64,000 bases of DNA from Blastocladiella emersonii ATCC 22665. Lineage: Eukaryota; Blastocladiomycota; Blastocladiomycetes; Blastocladiales; Blastocladiaceae. Both the position numbers and the translations under genes were made by a program. Below are positions 21,458 to 33,700 of the stretch, one piece after another (positions within the stretch are counted from its first letter, which is position 1; each line of letters starts with the position of its first letter). The stretch lies in contig JANHCV010000004.1 of the NCBI GenBank assembly GCA_025594325.1, positions 1,426,001-1,490,000 of the forward strand, written 5' to 3'. The notes under the pieces are model-generated. The model did no database searches. It saw only the letters and a list, made by a program, of their open reading frames with translations, and was not told where the DNA came from.

Positions 21458-23418
21458 GGCCGGTGGTGGTAGTGGTCAGGGCAAGCGCGGCGGCGACGAT
21501 GAGGGCGAGGGCGGGCGGTCGCGTGGGTCGCCGAACGGCAGCGGCGACGGCAGCCGGTGGACGGTGGCGTCGGGTGACTGCGTAATCGGCGGCGGCGCGT
21601 GCAGCAGGAGCGGCAGCAGCGGGTTGACGAGAGGGAGGAGGAGGGAAGGTGGGTCCCTCGGCGCGGGTGCGACGGCGGCGGCGGCCGCAGGGTCGGCGGC
21701 GGAGAGCGTGGGCGATAGAGTTGCAGCCGAGCCGAGCCGAGCCACACGGCGGCGGCGGAGGACACGGGCGCTAGCGGACCGAGTGCGATCACAGCAGGTG
21801 TGGATAGAAGCTTAGACCCGTTCCGGGCAATCCCAGCGGCGGCCCCTGAAAAATCGAGGGCGGGGTGGGTGCTGCAGCGGTGCAGGCGCGGGTGCGGACG
21901 CGCGGACACGGGCGGGCAGGTACGACGACAGCGACGCAGCGGCACCGGCGCGACAGGATGCCCTAACGAGGCAGGTCGGGGTGGCGCAGCCGTGCAGAAG
22001 CGGCAGCAGCAGGCGGAGATGGCGGGCCAGCCGTGGGCGACGACGGGCGGGACGGCAGGACGAGGGACCGAGCGAGTCGACGAGCGAGAGCGCGGCCGCA
22101 GCGGGGTCGAGTAGGGCGGTGCGCGAATCGCGGTCGGGTTGCACCGAGTTGCGGGCGGCGGTCGGCGAGCGGGTGGGCGTGTAGCGTGCGTGCGCGTAGG
22201 TGCCGAGAGGGAAGGTGGGAAGGCCGAGAACAATCACGGCCGGGGCGCGGGCGGGAGACGGGACGGGGCGGCGGCGCGCGGGCGCAACTCGGGGACGGCA
22301 GGTGGGTCTTGTTCAGTCAGTGATTGCGATGCATCTCGCGTGGGTGCGGAGAGCGACCCAGGATCGGGCGGGACGGCGCAAGGTTGGGTTGGGGCCGGCG
22401 GGCAGGCCGGCGGGCAGCGGCGGGCGGCAGCAGCTGGTGCAGGCAGGCACGCGAGCTGAGGCGACTCGCAAGTCTCAGGTCTTCTTCTGCTTCTTCTCCC
22501 AAGCCCCGCGAGCGTCCACATTTATCGCGCCAAGCGCGGCACGCTCGGCGAGACGAGACGGGCGAGGAGATTAATTGCGCGCGCCCCGATCGTCTCCCGC
22601 CGCGAAATGGCCGGGAGCATCACGTGGCGGGCGCAACGCGTCCGTCGACCCGTCGGTTCCTCGCTGCGATCAAGCGGGGCGGGCTCGTTCTCCTGCTCGT
22701 CCTCACACTCTTGCGCACACTCAGCATCAGAACGCGATCATGTCCGGCTGAGCAAACTTTTGGTCGCGACCCCTCACCCTGTCCAATACATGGCCTGCCC
22801 TCGAGCACCTCAGCGAGCTTGAGCAAGTCGACCAGGCCGCGCGCATGCCGGGTCCCCGACCGCGCCGAGAGAGCAGCTGTGAGCGCACCCGACTCGACCG
22901 CGGCCTGCTCGTCGAGTGTAGGCACACGCTGTGGCCGCGGCCGTGAGGTGCAGCACGCTCATGACGGTAACGAGGCCTTCGTCGCGGTGCTCGGCGTATG
23001 TGCCCCGAGAGCGCCGTCGTGCTCGCAACGTGCTGAACGGATGTGCGCCAGCTCGACACCCAACACGCTCTTGGTCATGGCGGACAGCTTGAACTTGTCA
23101 AGCGTGGACGACAACAGTTTGCCCGCGCGCTCCTTGCGCGCGGACCTCGCTGCACCGGTAGTGCGCGGCACCAAGTGTGGAGAGGCCCCGGACAGACACT
23201 TCACTACATTTCTACGTGTCTTGCCTTCGCCTTGAGAGAGAGAAGCGTGGGCGCGCGGGCGTCGAGCTGTTAGGGATCAGCGGCGGGGAAGAGCAACGTT
23301 GCGCACCGACCGCGTTGCGCCACCTGTGGCTCGCTGCCCACTTCCCTTAACACTCGGTCAAAAAGAACAGGGCGAATGTATTATTGCTGTATTGAATGAC
23401 CTGGTGCACTGGGCTGGG
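21458..23418. other. Long GC-rich intergenic region
   Basis: Nearly 2 kb between the RasGAP start and the channel stop. 21.46-22.5 kb is extremely GC-rich with many overlapping open frames but no recognisable protein. 22.62-23.2 kb holds a possible small gene on the minus strand, listed separately. Confidence 0.45.
22620..23204 (-). CDS. Doubtful small hypothetical gene
   Basis: Three adjoining minus-strand open segments read more like protein than their surroundings: KLLSSTLDKFKLSAMTKSVL, VTVMSVLHLTAAATACAY, and ALTAALSARSG followed by GLVDLLKLAEVLEGRPC. They lie in different frames and I could not find one set of GT-AG junctions that joins them convincingly. It may be a real gene, a relic or chance. 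Confidence 0.2.
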
Positions 23419-26400
23419 CTATGGCCCGCCTCGTGGTCCCGCCGGCGCCGTGCTTCCTGGTGGTGGCGCGTCGATCCGCGGCGACGACGCGCTCCTTGGC
23501 GACCCGCCCACTTCTCCTGCGGCACCGCTGGGAGCGAGCCCGGGCCGCGGATCCGGCGGGAGCGCCGACGAGCTCGAGTGGCCATGCCCGTGGCCGCTGA
23601 CACTGGCCGTCGACGGGACCGACCCGCGCGTATCCGTCGTCCCGACGCGCGTCTCGGGTCCCTGCCACACGACCGGGGCGGGTTGCGCCTGCGCGGCCAT
23701 GGCCCCGATGAACCCCGCGAGGTTCGAGTCGGAGATGGACGCGCGCCGCATCATAGGCCGCGGGCCGAGCCGCGATGCGGCCGGCGACGCGAGCGGGCTG
23801 CCGATCGGGCTACCGCCGCTGCCGCTCATGTCGCGCGACACGAGCGGCGTCGACTCGGAGTCGGCCTCGGAGTTGGCCGACAGGTGCGAGTCGCCCGACC
23901 GGTAGTGCGCGGCGCCCGTGCTCCCGTCGCCGAGCGGCGACGCGAACACGCGGACAGAGGGGACAGCGAGCGGCGAGCGGGCTGCTCCTGCGCTGGGCCC
24001 GGGCGATGGCGGTGCAGTGAGACCCGACTGCTGCTGGCGGAGCTCGACCCGCCTTGGCTCGCCGAGCGCGACGGGCGAGATCTCGGCCCGCCACTCTTCC
24101 TCGCTCATGCTCGCGGACCGCGATGTTCCCGACGAGCTCCCGCTGCTGCTCCCGCTCGACACGCGCTCGCGCAGCCGGCTCGACACGGGTGGCGTGAATG
24201 TCGGCGTCACCGTGCGTCGGTTGTTGTTAACCGCGGGGCGGAACGATGAGACCGAGGACAGGTTCGACGAGGAGGTCGACGAGCGACCGCCGCCGCCACC
24301 GCCCCGCCCGCCGCTCGTCGACCGCCGGTGCTCGGGCGCTGCAGTGCCGCGTTCTGGGTCCGAGCTGGTGCTCGGGCTGTGCGTCGGGCCACCCTCGCTG
24401 CTGCCGCTGCCCGTGAGGTTGATCCGGAGCATGCTCGCGGCGCGCGCCGCGGCCTTGACGACCTTATCGCGGACGAGGTCGGTGCGCGACCCGAGGTTCC
24501 TGCGCGACCCGAGCAGCGAGCGGGACCCGCCGACGGTACTCCCGCCGCCGCCGGGCGCGAGCCCGAGCGTCGACCTTGCCGCGACCGACGTCCGCGACGC
24601 GTACCTTGACGCGTTGCGCGACGACAGGATCTGCTCCTCGGTGTTGATCATGGCGTTGTGCAGCTCGCGGTTCTGCATGTCCTCGAGCGACGCCTGGTGC
24701 GCCGACGCGATCCGCTGCTCCTCGGAGCTCGGCACCGCGAGCTGCGCCACCGTCACGATCTGGTCCTGCAGCGCGGCCGACGCCGACGACGGCGCGTTGG
24801 CGAGCGCGAGCCACGTCGGCTGGCTCGTGCCCAGCCGCACCACGCCGTCGCCGTCTACGGGTGCCAGGTGCTGCGACGCGCCCCACGTCGGGTTGAGCTG
24901 TCGCCGCGCGCCGCCGTGGTCGGCCGTCCCACCGCCGCCGCCCGAGCCGGACAGGGACAGCGAGCTCCCGCCGCGCGACCGCGGCGGCGGCGTGTTGAGC
25001 GTCGGCTTGAGCCCAGTCGCGACCCCGCTGGGCGCGTGCGGCGGTGCGTGTGGGGCCGCGATCCCGCTGCTTATCGACGTTCCGGCGGCCGTGCTGCTCG
25101 AGATGGTGAGCGACGAGGACGGCGGTGGTGCGCCAAGCGCCACGGCGCTCCGGATTGGGCGCGACGGCGACGCGCCGCTGCTGCTGGACGCCACGTTGTT
25201 CTCGGAGACGAGCTTGGTCACGATGACGGCGGCCTCGCGCACCGTGTGCAGCGTCTCCTCGCTGACCGCCTGCAGGTCGACGGCCGGAACCGACAGCGCG
25301 CTCGCGGCCGCGGACGGCGGCGAGTAGGGCGACGGCGACTGCAGGTGCTGCTGCTGCTGCTGCTGCGTCGGCGGGGAGTAGACTGCTGGCGGCGGCTCGG
25401 TCTCGAGGTTCGCGTCGTGCGCCTGCGTGAGCATGGCCTCGGACGCGGTCTGCAGGTTGACCATGGGGATCCGCGCGTCCGAGTTGGGCGCGAGGAGCGG
25501 GCCCGACCGCGGAGAGCTGGTGCCCGTGGTCGACCCGAGCGGCGCGTCGGGCACGAGGTTGTTGGCGAACTCGGTGCCTTCGGCTTCCTGCTGCTCCGAC
25601 ATGAGCGACTGCCCGCTGGCGAAGGTCGCGCTCATGCGGCGCACGAGGCCGCGGACCGTCAGCGACCCGCGCCGGTCGCCGGCGCCGCCAGCACCGCTGC
25701 CGCCCACGCTCTTCGGGTCGCTGAGCGTCACCGATGACCGGCGCGGCGCAAACACCGTGTTCGGGTGCAGGTGCGTGTGCGGGCTCTCGTTGGTCGCGAG
25801 GCTCGGCGGGACGTTCGACACGTACGAGCTGCGCTGGGCGCGCCGGCTCTCGTCCTTTTCGAGCTTCTTGTAGATGGACGCCTGGATCGACCGGTTGATG
25901 GCCGGAAAGTACGGCAGCACTAGGTCGAGGTCGTGCTTGTGCAGGATCGTCAGGATCATGTTGGACCGCGACCGGATCGTCGCCGTGCGCCGGCACGCCA
26001 TGAAGACCGAGATCTCGCCTACACGCGGTGGCGGTTTAGAGAGAAGTGGTTGTGGTCGTGCGAGGGGAAATGGCGTACCGAACCAGGAGCCCTTGCCCAG
26101 CACGCCGACTACGACGGGCATGCCCGACTCGTCGTCAATTACCTCGCAGTACCCGCGCTTGATGATGTACAGCTCGCGCCTACACGCATACAGACGAGTG
26201 GTGAGATGCGAAAGCCGTCGCTCTCTCACAAGCACCCGTACCCCCAGTCGCCCTTGGTCACAATGAGCTCGTTGGGCGGGATGAACCGCTCCTTGATGTA
26301 GCTCGACAGGGCGCGGAAGAAGGACTCCTCGCAGTCCTGGAACAGCGGGATCGCGCGGAACATGTGGATCGTCGCCTGCGACATGATGTCGGTGCGCGCC

Positions 26401-27687
26401 GAGTACGGCAGGTGCTCGAGGATGTGGCTCCCGTCGGCGAGTCCGTTCGAGTTGCGCCAGATGAGCTGGAAGTGCCGCTCGATGCGCTTGATGAGTATGT
26501 CCTCGATCTTGCGGTCCGTCGCGTACTCGAGAATCGTGAGGACACGGTTGCGGTAGTGGATCTTGTGCGAGATGCTACATGCGCGCGAGTGGGTGAGTGG
26601 GGTGGTGATGGCCACGGGCAGCAGGGTGAGGGCGAACCTGTTGGTGACGATGGCCGTGCACTTGGCCGTGATGTACGCCACGATGAGGCGGCCGGAAGTG
26701 CGCATATAGCTCGTCACGGTGCGCTCCTGCTCGGTGAAAGTGCGCTGCTGCGCGTACCGGTACGAGAAGAGGACTACGGGCGAGCGGCGCGGTGAGAGAT
26801 CAACGACCTCGTTGCACCCGGATCGTCCGGAGCGGGAACGTACGGTTGACGGAGCGGTACACGGACAGCCCGTACGCCTGGACGAACGGAATCGCGTGGA
26901 GGTTGGTGCCCTCGTTCCAGCTCCAGGTGCGGTAGTCGGCGGTGAAGGCGCCCGGGATGGCGGCGCTCCATGTGAGGCACGCGATGACGTGGATGGTGAT
27001 GAGGGCGAGGAACAGCAGGTAGGCGATGCGGACGCGCAGGCCGCCGACGGACAGCAGGTCGACGGTGCTGCGGAACCAGCGCACGATCTTGATGATGATA
27101 ACAAGGCGGTTCGAGTTGAGCCACAGCCACACGTCCTGCTTGCGCCACGGCACGGGCGGGGCGCCGTTGCTCAGGTCGATGCTGTCGTCGAGCTGCGCAA
27201 ACACGTTGAAGATGAAGTAGGTCGGCGTGATGTACAGCAGGTCGATGAGGAACCGCGACCGGAAGTACTGCCGGCGCAGCTCGCGGCGGTCGCGCGTGAT
27301 CTGGCCGTCGGCCGTGATGACCGCGCCGTTGAGCGCCATGGCAATGTCGGTGAAGGTGAGCAGCAGCGCGAGGTAGATGACGATCGACGTCGGGTGCGAG
27401 CTCGGCAGCCGGAACGCGATCTGGAACGGCGTCAGGAACGCCACGACGAACGACAGGATCATGTGCAGCCACTCCCAGTGCTGGCGCGCCGGCGACGTCG
27501 GGTCCTCGATGAGCCGCCGCCAGTACTTTCGCACCCGCCGCTTGAGCTTGGCGAACCGCAGCCGCGTGCGCACCCGCAGGTGCCGCACCGGCTCCTGCAG
27601 GAAGGTCGCATCGGGCAGCGATATCGACGGCCGCGGCGTGAGCGACCCGCGCTTGTTGAGCAGGAACCCCGGCGGTATTGGTGGCAT
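23419..27687 (-). CDS. HCN/CNG-type cation channel with cyclic nucleotide-binding domain
   Basis: Five exons (27687-26844, 26773-26638, 26574-26242, 26179-26079, 26018-23419) give 1,337 residues. Residues about 50-330 contain the six-helix channel core. The S4-like helix is NRLVIIIKIVRWFRS, and S5 is LLFLALITIHVIACLTW. The C-linker follows (SISHKIHYRNRVLTILEYA). Splicing then assembles a textbook cyclic nucleotide-binding domain (about 400-500): IPLFQDCEESFFRAL, then GDWGRELYIIKRG, GKGSWFGEISVF and RRTATIRS, the phosphate-binding cassette. The pore loop after splicing reads NLLFSYRYAQQ where HCN/CNG channels have CIGYG or TIGET, so ion selectivity is unpredictable. The last 800 or so residues are Ser/Pro/Gln-rich and disordered. 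Likely a cAMP- or cGMP-regulated plasma or flagellar membrane channel. Confidence 0.85.
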
Positions 27688-28382
27688 GGGCTCGGCAGCG
27701 GGTAAGGCAGGACGGGTGGGTGGGGAAACGAGTTGAGATCGGGGTCGAGGAAGCGATGGTCGGGACAGCGGCGCGAGCAATCGGGCGAGTAGGTCGTTGA
27801 TGCCAGCAGCGAGTGTAGATTCATGGGCATGCAAGATCAATGCGGGGAGTGTCCATGTCGAGGTGCGTTGCGTTGCTAGTCCATGTGCATCGGTGGTAGT
27901 GGACTTTGCCCGGTGCGTTCGTTCTCCAGCTGACGCGCGCGGGTGGCACAGCGGCGGCCGTGGTGGCGCGTGGATGGATGGATGGAGAGGGAGACACACG
28001 GCCGACCGTCGCCCCGCTCGCGAGGAGCGCGTTCTTGTCGATTGCAGTTCGCCCGCAGCTCGTGCCGCTGGGGCGCGGGTCAGGGCCCGAGTCAGGGAGG
28101 GCCGCGATATGGTTCGAATTGGCATGCGGCTTGTCCCAAACTGAGACGCGCGACATGACCTGCTCGGCGGCCTCCGTCGACCGCCGGAGCGAGCACGCGC
28201 CGGGAGACGCGTCGCGAGACGCGTCGAGGTATCACGTGGCCCGTTTCGATCCCAACTCACCGATCGCGAGCGCTGATCGCGCTTATATGCAGAGAAATGG
28301 GGAAGGTAGTACGGTGTTGTTAAACGGAAGTAAATATCAAATGACTAGACAAGGTAGCACGAGCGAGCGAGGCCGGCGGCGA
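27688..28382. other. Intergenic region upstream of the channel gene
   Basis: About 700 bases containing the channel promoter and the 3' end of the next minus-strand gene. It carries one copy of the composite motif (28216-28239). No gene is seen. Confidence 0.55.
28216..28239 (+). promoter_or_regulatory. Composite ACGCGT/CACGTG intergenic motif, copy 4
   Basis: GAGACGCGT, spacer CGAGGTAT, CACGTGG. It lies about 530 bases upstream of the channel ATG; a second GAGACGCGTC is immediately upstream at about 28204. Confidence 0.4.
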
Positions 28383-30458
28383 TCAGACCATGAGGCCGAG
28401 GCGGTTCAGGTCGATGGCCGCGTCGCGCGCCGCCGTGTTGCCCGAGTCGTGCTGCATGACGTAGTTGATCGTGGCCGCGGCGTGGGCGCGGAGGAACCGC
28501 CACTCGGTCGGGAACGCGGACGCGATGTTGGCGGCCGCCGCCTGCTCGAGCACCGCGCTCACGGGCCGCGTGCCGGCATGCGGCGCCCACAGCCCCTCGC
28601 CGCGCGGCTCGAGCGACAGGGCGAGCCACAGGTCGAACACGGCGGCCGACGCGGTCGTGATCGGGAACATTGTCTGCTGCTGCTGCTTCGAGCCGCCCGG
28701 TGGGCCGAGCAAGAGGAGGCCGAAGAGCCCGAGCTGCGCCTCGGCGTTGACGAGGAGCGCCTGGTACAGCCGCGTGTCGGCGCGCTTTGCCACGTCGGCG
28801 GCGACCGCGGCGGCCGTGGCGGCGATCTGCGGCGGCGCGATGAGCTCGCTGCGGCCCGTCGCGGTGCCGGACGGCGACTTGTGCACGGCCTTGATCCAGT
28901 CGAGAATGAGACACGCGAACGCCGACGGCGCCGCGCGCTTCTCGGCCTCGGTCATGCGCGGACTGTTCACCGAAAGCATGTACGCGGTCACGTCGGGGCG
29001 ATGGTCGGCCGACGCGTCCTCGAGCTTGACGCACCGCAGCAGCTTGCGGCCGAGCGTCGCGGGCGCCGCCTCGTCGCCGCTGTCGCCGAGCACGTAGCGC
29101 GCGGCCGAGTACAGGTTCAGGATTTCCTTGAGCTTGGCCGACGTGGCCGCCGGGTCAAGGGCGACGCGGGGCGACGTTGCGCGCGCGCCTGGGGCCGGGC
29201 CAAACTTCTTGGCGGGCTTGGTCGGGTCCTTGACCCGCATGCGGACCGGGCTGCGCGGCGGGGACGTGGACGCTGACGTGGCCAGCGTGGGCGGGGTCTT
29301 GGTCGTGGGCACCGGCGGCGAGGTCGAGCCCGGGTGCTGGTGCTGGTGGACGGGGACCGGGTAGTACATCACCACAACGGGCATGCCGGCAGCACCAGCG
29401 CCGCCAGGAACACCGCCGCCCATGGCCATGATCTGGTTGAGGTCAGGCATCTGGCCGTACATCGGGCTCGGGACCATGTACGCGGGCGACGCGGCGTTGG
29501 GCGACGTCGAGCGCACGTCGTCGGGGCGCGGCGGCGGGGTCCAGCGCGGCGCGTGCGTGTGCGACGCGTGGCCGTGCTGCTGCTTCGGGTACTGCGGCTG
29601 GTGGTGCGGCGGGATCGGCGAGGTCGCGCGCCACTCGCGGTCGGGCGACGCGGACTGGGCCCGCGGCTGCGCCGGCGGGGTCTCGGTCTTGTGCTGCGCG
29701 CGGTGGCGCGACTTACCCGTGTCCGACTTGACGTTGCCCGCGAGCGACGGCGCGGACCCCGTCAGGCGCAGGTCCGAGTAGTCGCGGACCGGGCGCGGGT
29801 CGGCGAGCGGGCGCGACGCCTGGTACTTGGGCGACTGCGACTGCTGGCGGTTCGGGATCGCGATCGACTTGTCCTCGGACCGCCACGGGACGGCGGCGGG
29901 CTTGGACCCGGCGGCCGCCGTGCTCGGGCGACGCGTCGCGGGCGGCGTCGTGGTGAAGGCCTCGCCGCGCAGCGGGGACGTGGTGCGGGTGGGTTGGATC
30001 GAGTCCGTCGATGCAGCAACGGCCGAGAGCTCGGGCGCGCTACCGTGGACGCCTACGCGTCGAGCGTGAAGTGTGTGTGAGTCGAGTGTTCGCGCTCGCG
30101 ACGCATTCGAGAGACGCTCACCGGCCGACGACAGGTCAGCGCTACCGGGCGGGCGCGGCGACTCGGGGACGTCGACGTCGAGCTCGAGCTCCGACTCGCG
30201 CCGGATGCCGCCGCCGACCGACAGCGGCGAGGGCCTCGACGGCGCTGCGGCGGACGCGGGCGCATCGCTGAGAACGCCCTCGGCGGCGGCCGAGTAGGAC
30301 GGGTGCACTGTGAGCGAGCTCATGGACGCCTCGATCGACGCAGTGCCCGAGTCGACGTCTTTGCCGGGCGGCGCGCCGGCGGCGTCGGCCTCGGCGGGGC
30401 GCAGCGCCGCAGTGATGTCGGCCGTGATGAGCGTCGGCGGGGTATCGTGCGGGTCCAT
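28383..30458 (-). CDS. Hypothetical protein, disordered N-terminus and conserved-looking C-terminus
   Basis: No family is recognised. An in-phase 69-base GTGAG...GTAG intron (30121-30053) probably interrupts the gene, leaving about 668 residues. Residues 1 to about 410 are Ser/Pro/Thr-rich with His/Gln patches, so probably disordered. The C-terminal 240 residues look helical and globular: LKEILNLYSAARYVLGDSGD, LGRKLLRCVKLED, FACLILDWIKAVHK, RLYQALLVNAEAQLGLFGLL and EWRFLRAHAAATINYV. The pattern suggests an alpha-helical scaffold domain. The gene lies 254 bases downstream of the PRM10-like gene on the same strand and has a weak composite-motif copy 165 bases upstream. Confidence 0.6.
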   Translation of the reverse strand: MDPHDTPPTLITADITAALRPAEADAAGAPPGKDVDSGTASIEASMSSLTVHPSYSAAAEGVLSDAPASAAAPSRPSPLSVGGGIRRESELELDVDVPESPRPPGSADLSSAGERLSNASRARTLDSHTLHARRVGVHGSAPELSAVAASTDSIQPTRTTSPLRGEAFTTTPPATRRPSTAAAGSKPAAVPWRSEDKSIAIPNRQQSQSPKYQASRPLADPRPVRDYSDLRLTGSAPSLAGNVKSDTGKSRHRAQHKTETPPAQPRAQSASPDREWRATSPIPPHHQPQYPKQQHGHASHTHAPRWTPPPRPDDVRSTSPNAASPAYMVPSPMYGQMPDLNQIMAMGGGVPGGAGAAGMPVVVMYYPVPVHQHQHPGSTSPPVPTTKTPPTLATSASTSPPRSPVRMRVKDPTKPAKKFGPAPGARATSPRVALDPAATSAKLKEILNLYSAARYVLGDSGDEAAPATLGRKLLRCVKLEDASADHRPDVTAYMLSVNSPRMTEAEKRAAPSAFACLILDWIKAVHKSPSGTATGRSELIAPPQIAATAAAVAADVAKRADTRLYQALLVNAEAQLGLFGLLLLGPPGGSKQQQQTMFPITTASAAVFDLWLALSLEPRGEGLWAPHAGTRPVSAVLEQAAAANIASAFPTEWRFLRAHAAATINYVMQHDSGNTAARDAAIDLNRLGLMV

Positions 30459-30622
30459 GGAGTCCGAGGCGGCGGGCAGCTAGTGTGCGAGTGTGGCGCG
30501 CGCGGGGGAGAGCGGAAGAGCGGGAAGAGAGGGGAGGGCGGACAGGCAAGTTTGCGTACGTGGGACGGGAGCGGTGTGACGCTGATGACCAACGCGTCGC
30601 GCTCAGCCCGCGTGTTTCAAAA

Positions 30623-30646
30623 CAAACGCGTTTTCGCCTCACGTGC
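30623..30646 (+). promoter_or_regulatory. Composite ACGCGT/CACGTG motif, weak copy 5
   Basis: CAAACGCGT, spacer TTTCGCCT, CACGTGC. Both cores are intact at the standard spacing but the flanking GAG is lost. It sits between two tandem minus-strand genes, about 165 bases upstream of the ATG at 30458. Confidence 0.3.
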
Positions 30647-30711
30647 AAACGACCCGATTCCACCCAACTCGCGCAAAATAAGGTGAAAATCTTTGATCAT
30701 GGATTCGTTCA

Positions 30712-33700
30712 TCATGGGACCAGATGCTGGGTCGACGGCGACGTCTGGTCGTTAGACCCGAGCGCGCGGCCGAGCCGGCTTCCGCCGCTGCTGCTCGAGT
30801 CCGTGACAGCCGCCGCCGCCGGGTCGGCCTCGCGCCGTCGCAGCTGCAGCGTCTCGAGCAGCGCGCGGCCAATCTGCTGCGACCGCCACCCGTTGGTCGA
30901 GACCGCCGCGGGAGGCGGGCTTCGCGCATCGCCGCTGCTGGCCACGAGCGGCGACGTCGTGTGCGACATGGCCGAAGGCGGCGCGCTCCAGTCGCCGCGG
31001 TCGTGCGCCGACGTGTTGGGTGTCGACGGCGGCGTCGACGTCGACAGCGACGCGTGGTGGTTCTCGAACGCCTGCGTCGACGTGGCGTGAAGCAGGCCGC
31101 GCGTCCCGTCAATGCTCGCGCTGCTCACCTGGCTCAGCGGCCGCGCGCCGTACTGCGCCGGGCTCGGGATGCTGTGCCGCGACCTTCCGCCGCCGCCGTT
31201 GCTCGAGACCGGCGCGGTCGGCTGTAGCAGACGCAGCGAGTCCGATTGCACCGACGAGGTCGCCGGCGACGTTGATGCGGCAGGCGCGGCAAACTCGCGC
31301 ATCGGGATCCGGTCCATGACGGGCTCGCTGGTCCCGTTCGGCAGCAGCGTGGCCTCGTTGCGCACGTAGATGGACGGCCCGCACAGTTCGCCGCCGTCGT
31401 GTCGCGGGTCGCCCATGCCCGATGCGGGGCCGTTACGGATCACCGGGTCCGAGCTCGTCAGGAGCCCCGTCTTGACGCGCGCCACGCCGCGGTCGTGCGG
31501 GAGAGTGGCCGCCGCGGGCTTGCCGTCGAGCGCGGTGGTGGCCATGCCGGGCTTTTCTGGCGGCAGTCCGCCGGCTGGAGCCGCAGAAAAGGACGAGCTC
31601 CGCGCACCGGCCGCCGGCCAGCCCGCGCCGCTGCCGTCGGGACCGAGCGAGACGGCGCGGCTCGTCCGCCGTGCCAGCGTCGCGACCTTGGACCCACCCG
31701 GCATGGGCAGCACCCCGCCGACGCGGCCGAGCGTGGTCGCGAGCGGGTGGACGCTGACGACGGGTTCCTGGAACCGGCGCGCGGCCATGATGCGCGACGG
31801 CTTGAGGTGATTCTCGATGGGCGGGACGATGCGTGAGCCGAGAATGCCAATCGACAGCGACACGGCGATCAGGATGACCTGGAACGCGAACGTCGACCCG
31901 CCGCCAAAGTTGGTCGAGTCAATGAGCTGCATGGTTGAGCGGACACCCTATACACGCACATGGAGTTAGTTGATGGCGCTCGGGTGATGAGACGCGAGTC
32001 AGTGCGCACCATGGAACCGGGGACGAGGAGCAGGATGCCGCCGAGCAGCGGCGCGATGGCCGGGTTGCCCGTGACGCGGCTGTACAGGTTGGCGATGATC
32101 CCGACGGCGAACGAGGCGCACACGGACGCGGCGTCGGGGCTGACCTTGATGCTGTCGAACCAGTAGCTGAGCCAGAAGGCGACGAACCCGCAGAACATCA
32201 TGATCGGGATCTGCTGCGGCGCGGCGCGCATCGCCGCCGACAGCGCGAACGTGAACACGACGAGCAGGCCCATGGCGAAGTAGATCCAGTACGGCGACGA
32301 GCTGACGGCGACGTGCGACGCGCAGCTCGTGAAGACGGGGACCAGCTCGCCAGCCACGCGCACCTCGCCCGCGAGCCCGACGTACGCGTTGTATCCCGTG
32401 ATGATCCCGAACGCGATCACCAGCGACTTGACGAGCCCGGACATGAGCCGCGTGGTCCCGGACACGACGTGGCCCGACGTCATGTCGACCATGCCCGCGC
32501 ACAGCGTCAGGCCCGGCAGCTGGTTGAGGATCCCGCTGATGGTCAGCGTGCGGTAGCACACCTCGAGCCCGGGCACGCCGAGCAGGTCGCCGACCACGGG
32601 CGTGTACTTGAAGATGAACAAGCCGACGAACCCGCACAGGAACGAGCACAGCGGGTCCTCGACCAGCCGCAGCGCATTCACGCGGTACGTGACGACGAGC
32701 AGCAGCTGCACCGCGAGCGACAGGATCCCGGCCGCGAAGAAGTCGACCCAAGACCCGCCGAACGCCAGCGGCGCGATGAAGGCGCTGCTCAGGATGCTCG
32801 CGCACCGCCCGCCCCACAGCGTGCACCAGAACCACCGGTTGCGTCCGTCCGGATCGTTCGGGTCCGAGGTGGGAGAGTAGTCGGTGATCAGCACGTCGAG
32901 CCGGTCCGTAGCCACCTCGAGCGGGACCACGCGACACGCCAGATCGCGGCACAGCCGGTTCGTCACGTACAGCCGGCCCATGTCGTAGTCCTGGTGCAGC
33001 GGCAGCGCGAGCGTCTCGGCCGCCGATGCGCGCGACGTCAGGTGCGGCGGCGCCTCGAGCGTGATGAGGATCAGGCTCGGGAGCGTTGCGAAGGTCGCGG
33101 GCACGTCGAGCGTCTCGGCCGTCGTGTACAGGAGGTATCTACACGGCGTGCGTGGTCAGCGTCTCGGGCTTGAGCAGCAGTACGAAAGTGACATACTCGA
33201 GCCGATGCGACGGCGCGCCGAAGATGGACAGGGCCTCGGCGAGGCGGATGAGAAAGTATCGCTTGATGTAGAACGGGTCAATGACCGACTCGTCGCTCTC
33301 GGTGCGGTGGAGGTCGCCGCTCTCGTCGTAGCCGTTGGCCGGATCCTCCTCCTCCTCGAACCGCGCAAACGGACCATTCGCCGAGGGCGGCGCCTGCTGC
33401 TGGTCGTTGCTCCGGCGCGACATCATGGACTGCGCGTCGCCCGAGGCCCCGCCGCTCGGCAGCAGTCCGTGCGACGAGGCGCCCTTCATCGAGAGCCGAT
33501 CGAACGGCTTGAGCGACGCGTTCGCCGCCTTGACGGAGATCCCGCCGCTCCCGCCGTTGGGCCCAATGAGCGCGTCGTTGGACGTGGTGGTCATGGCCGA
33601 GACGGACGCCTCGGTGCGGGTCGGCATCCCCGACGACAGCAGGTCCTGCGAGCCCATAGGGATCGAGAACATGGACGGCGTCTTGTTCTGCAGCCGCGAG

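Noticed and set aside
21458-22600. Coding gene in the extreme-GC stretch upstream of the RasGAP
   Set aside because: All six frames are open over similar lengths, a sign of composition rather than selection, and none shows a domain.
25340-25375. CTG/CAG trinucleotide runs (also near 46265) as mobile or regulatory repeats
   Set aside because: They are short in-frame glutamine runs within coding exons.
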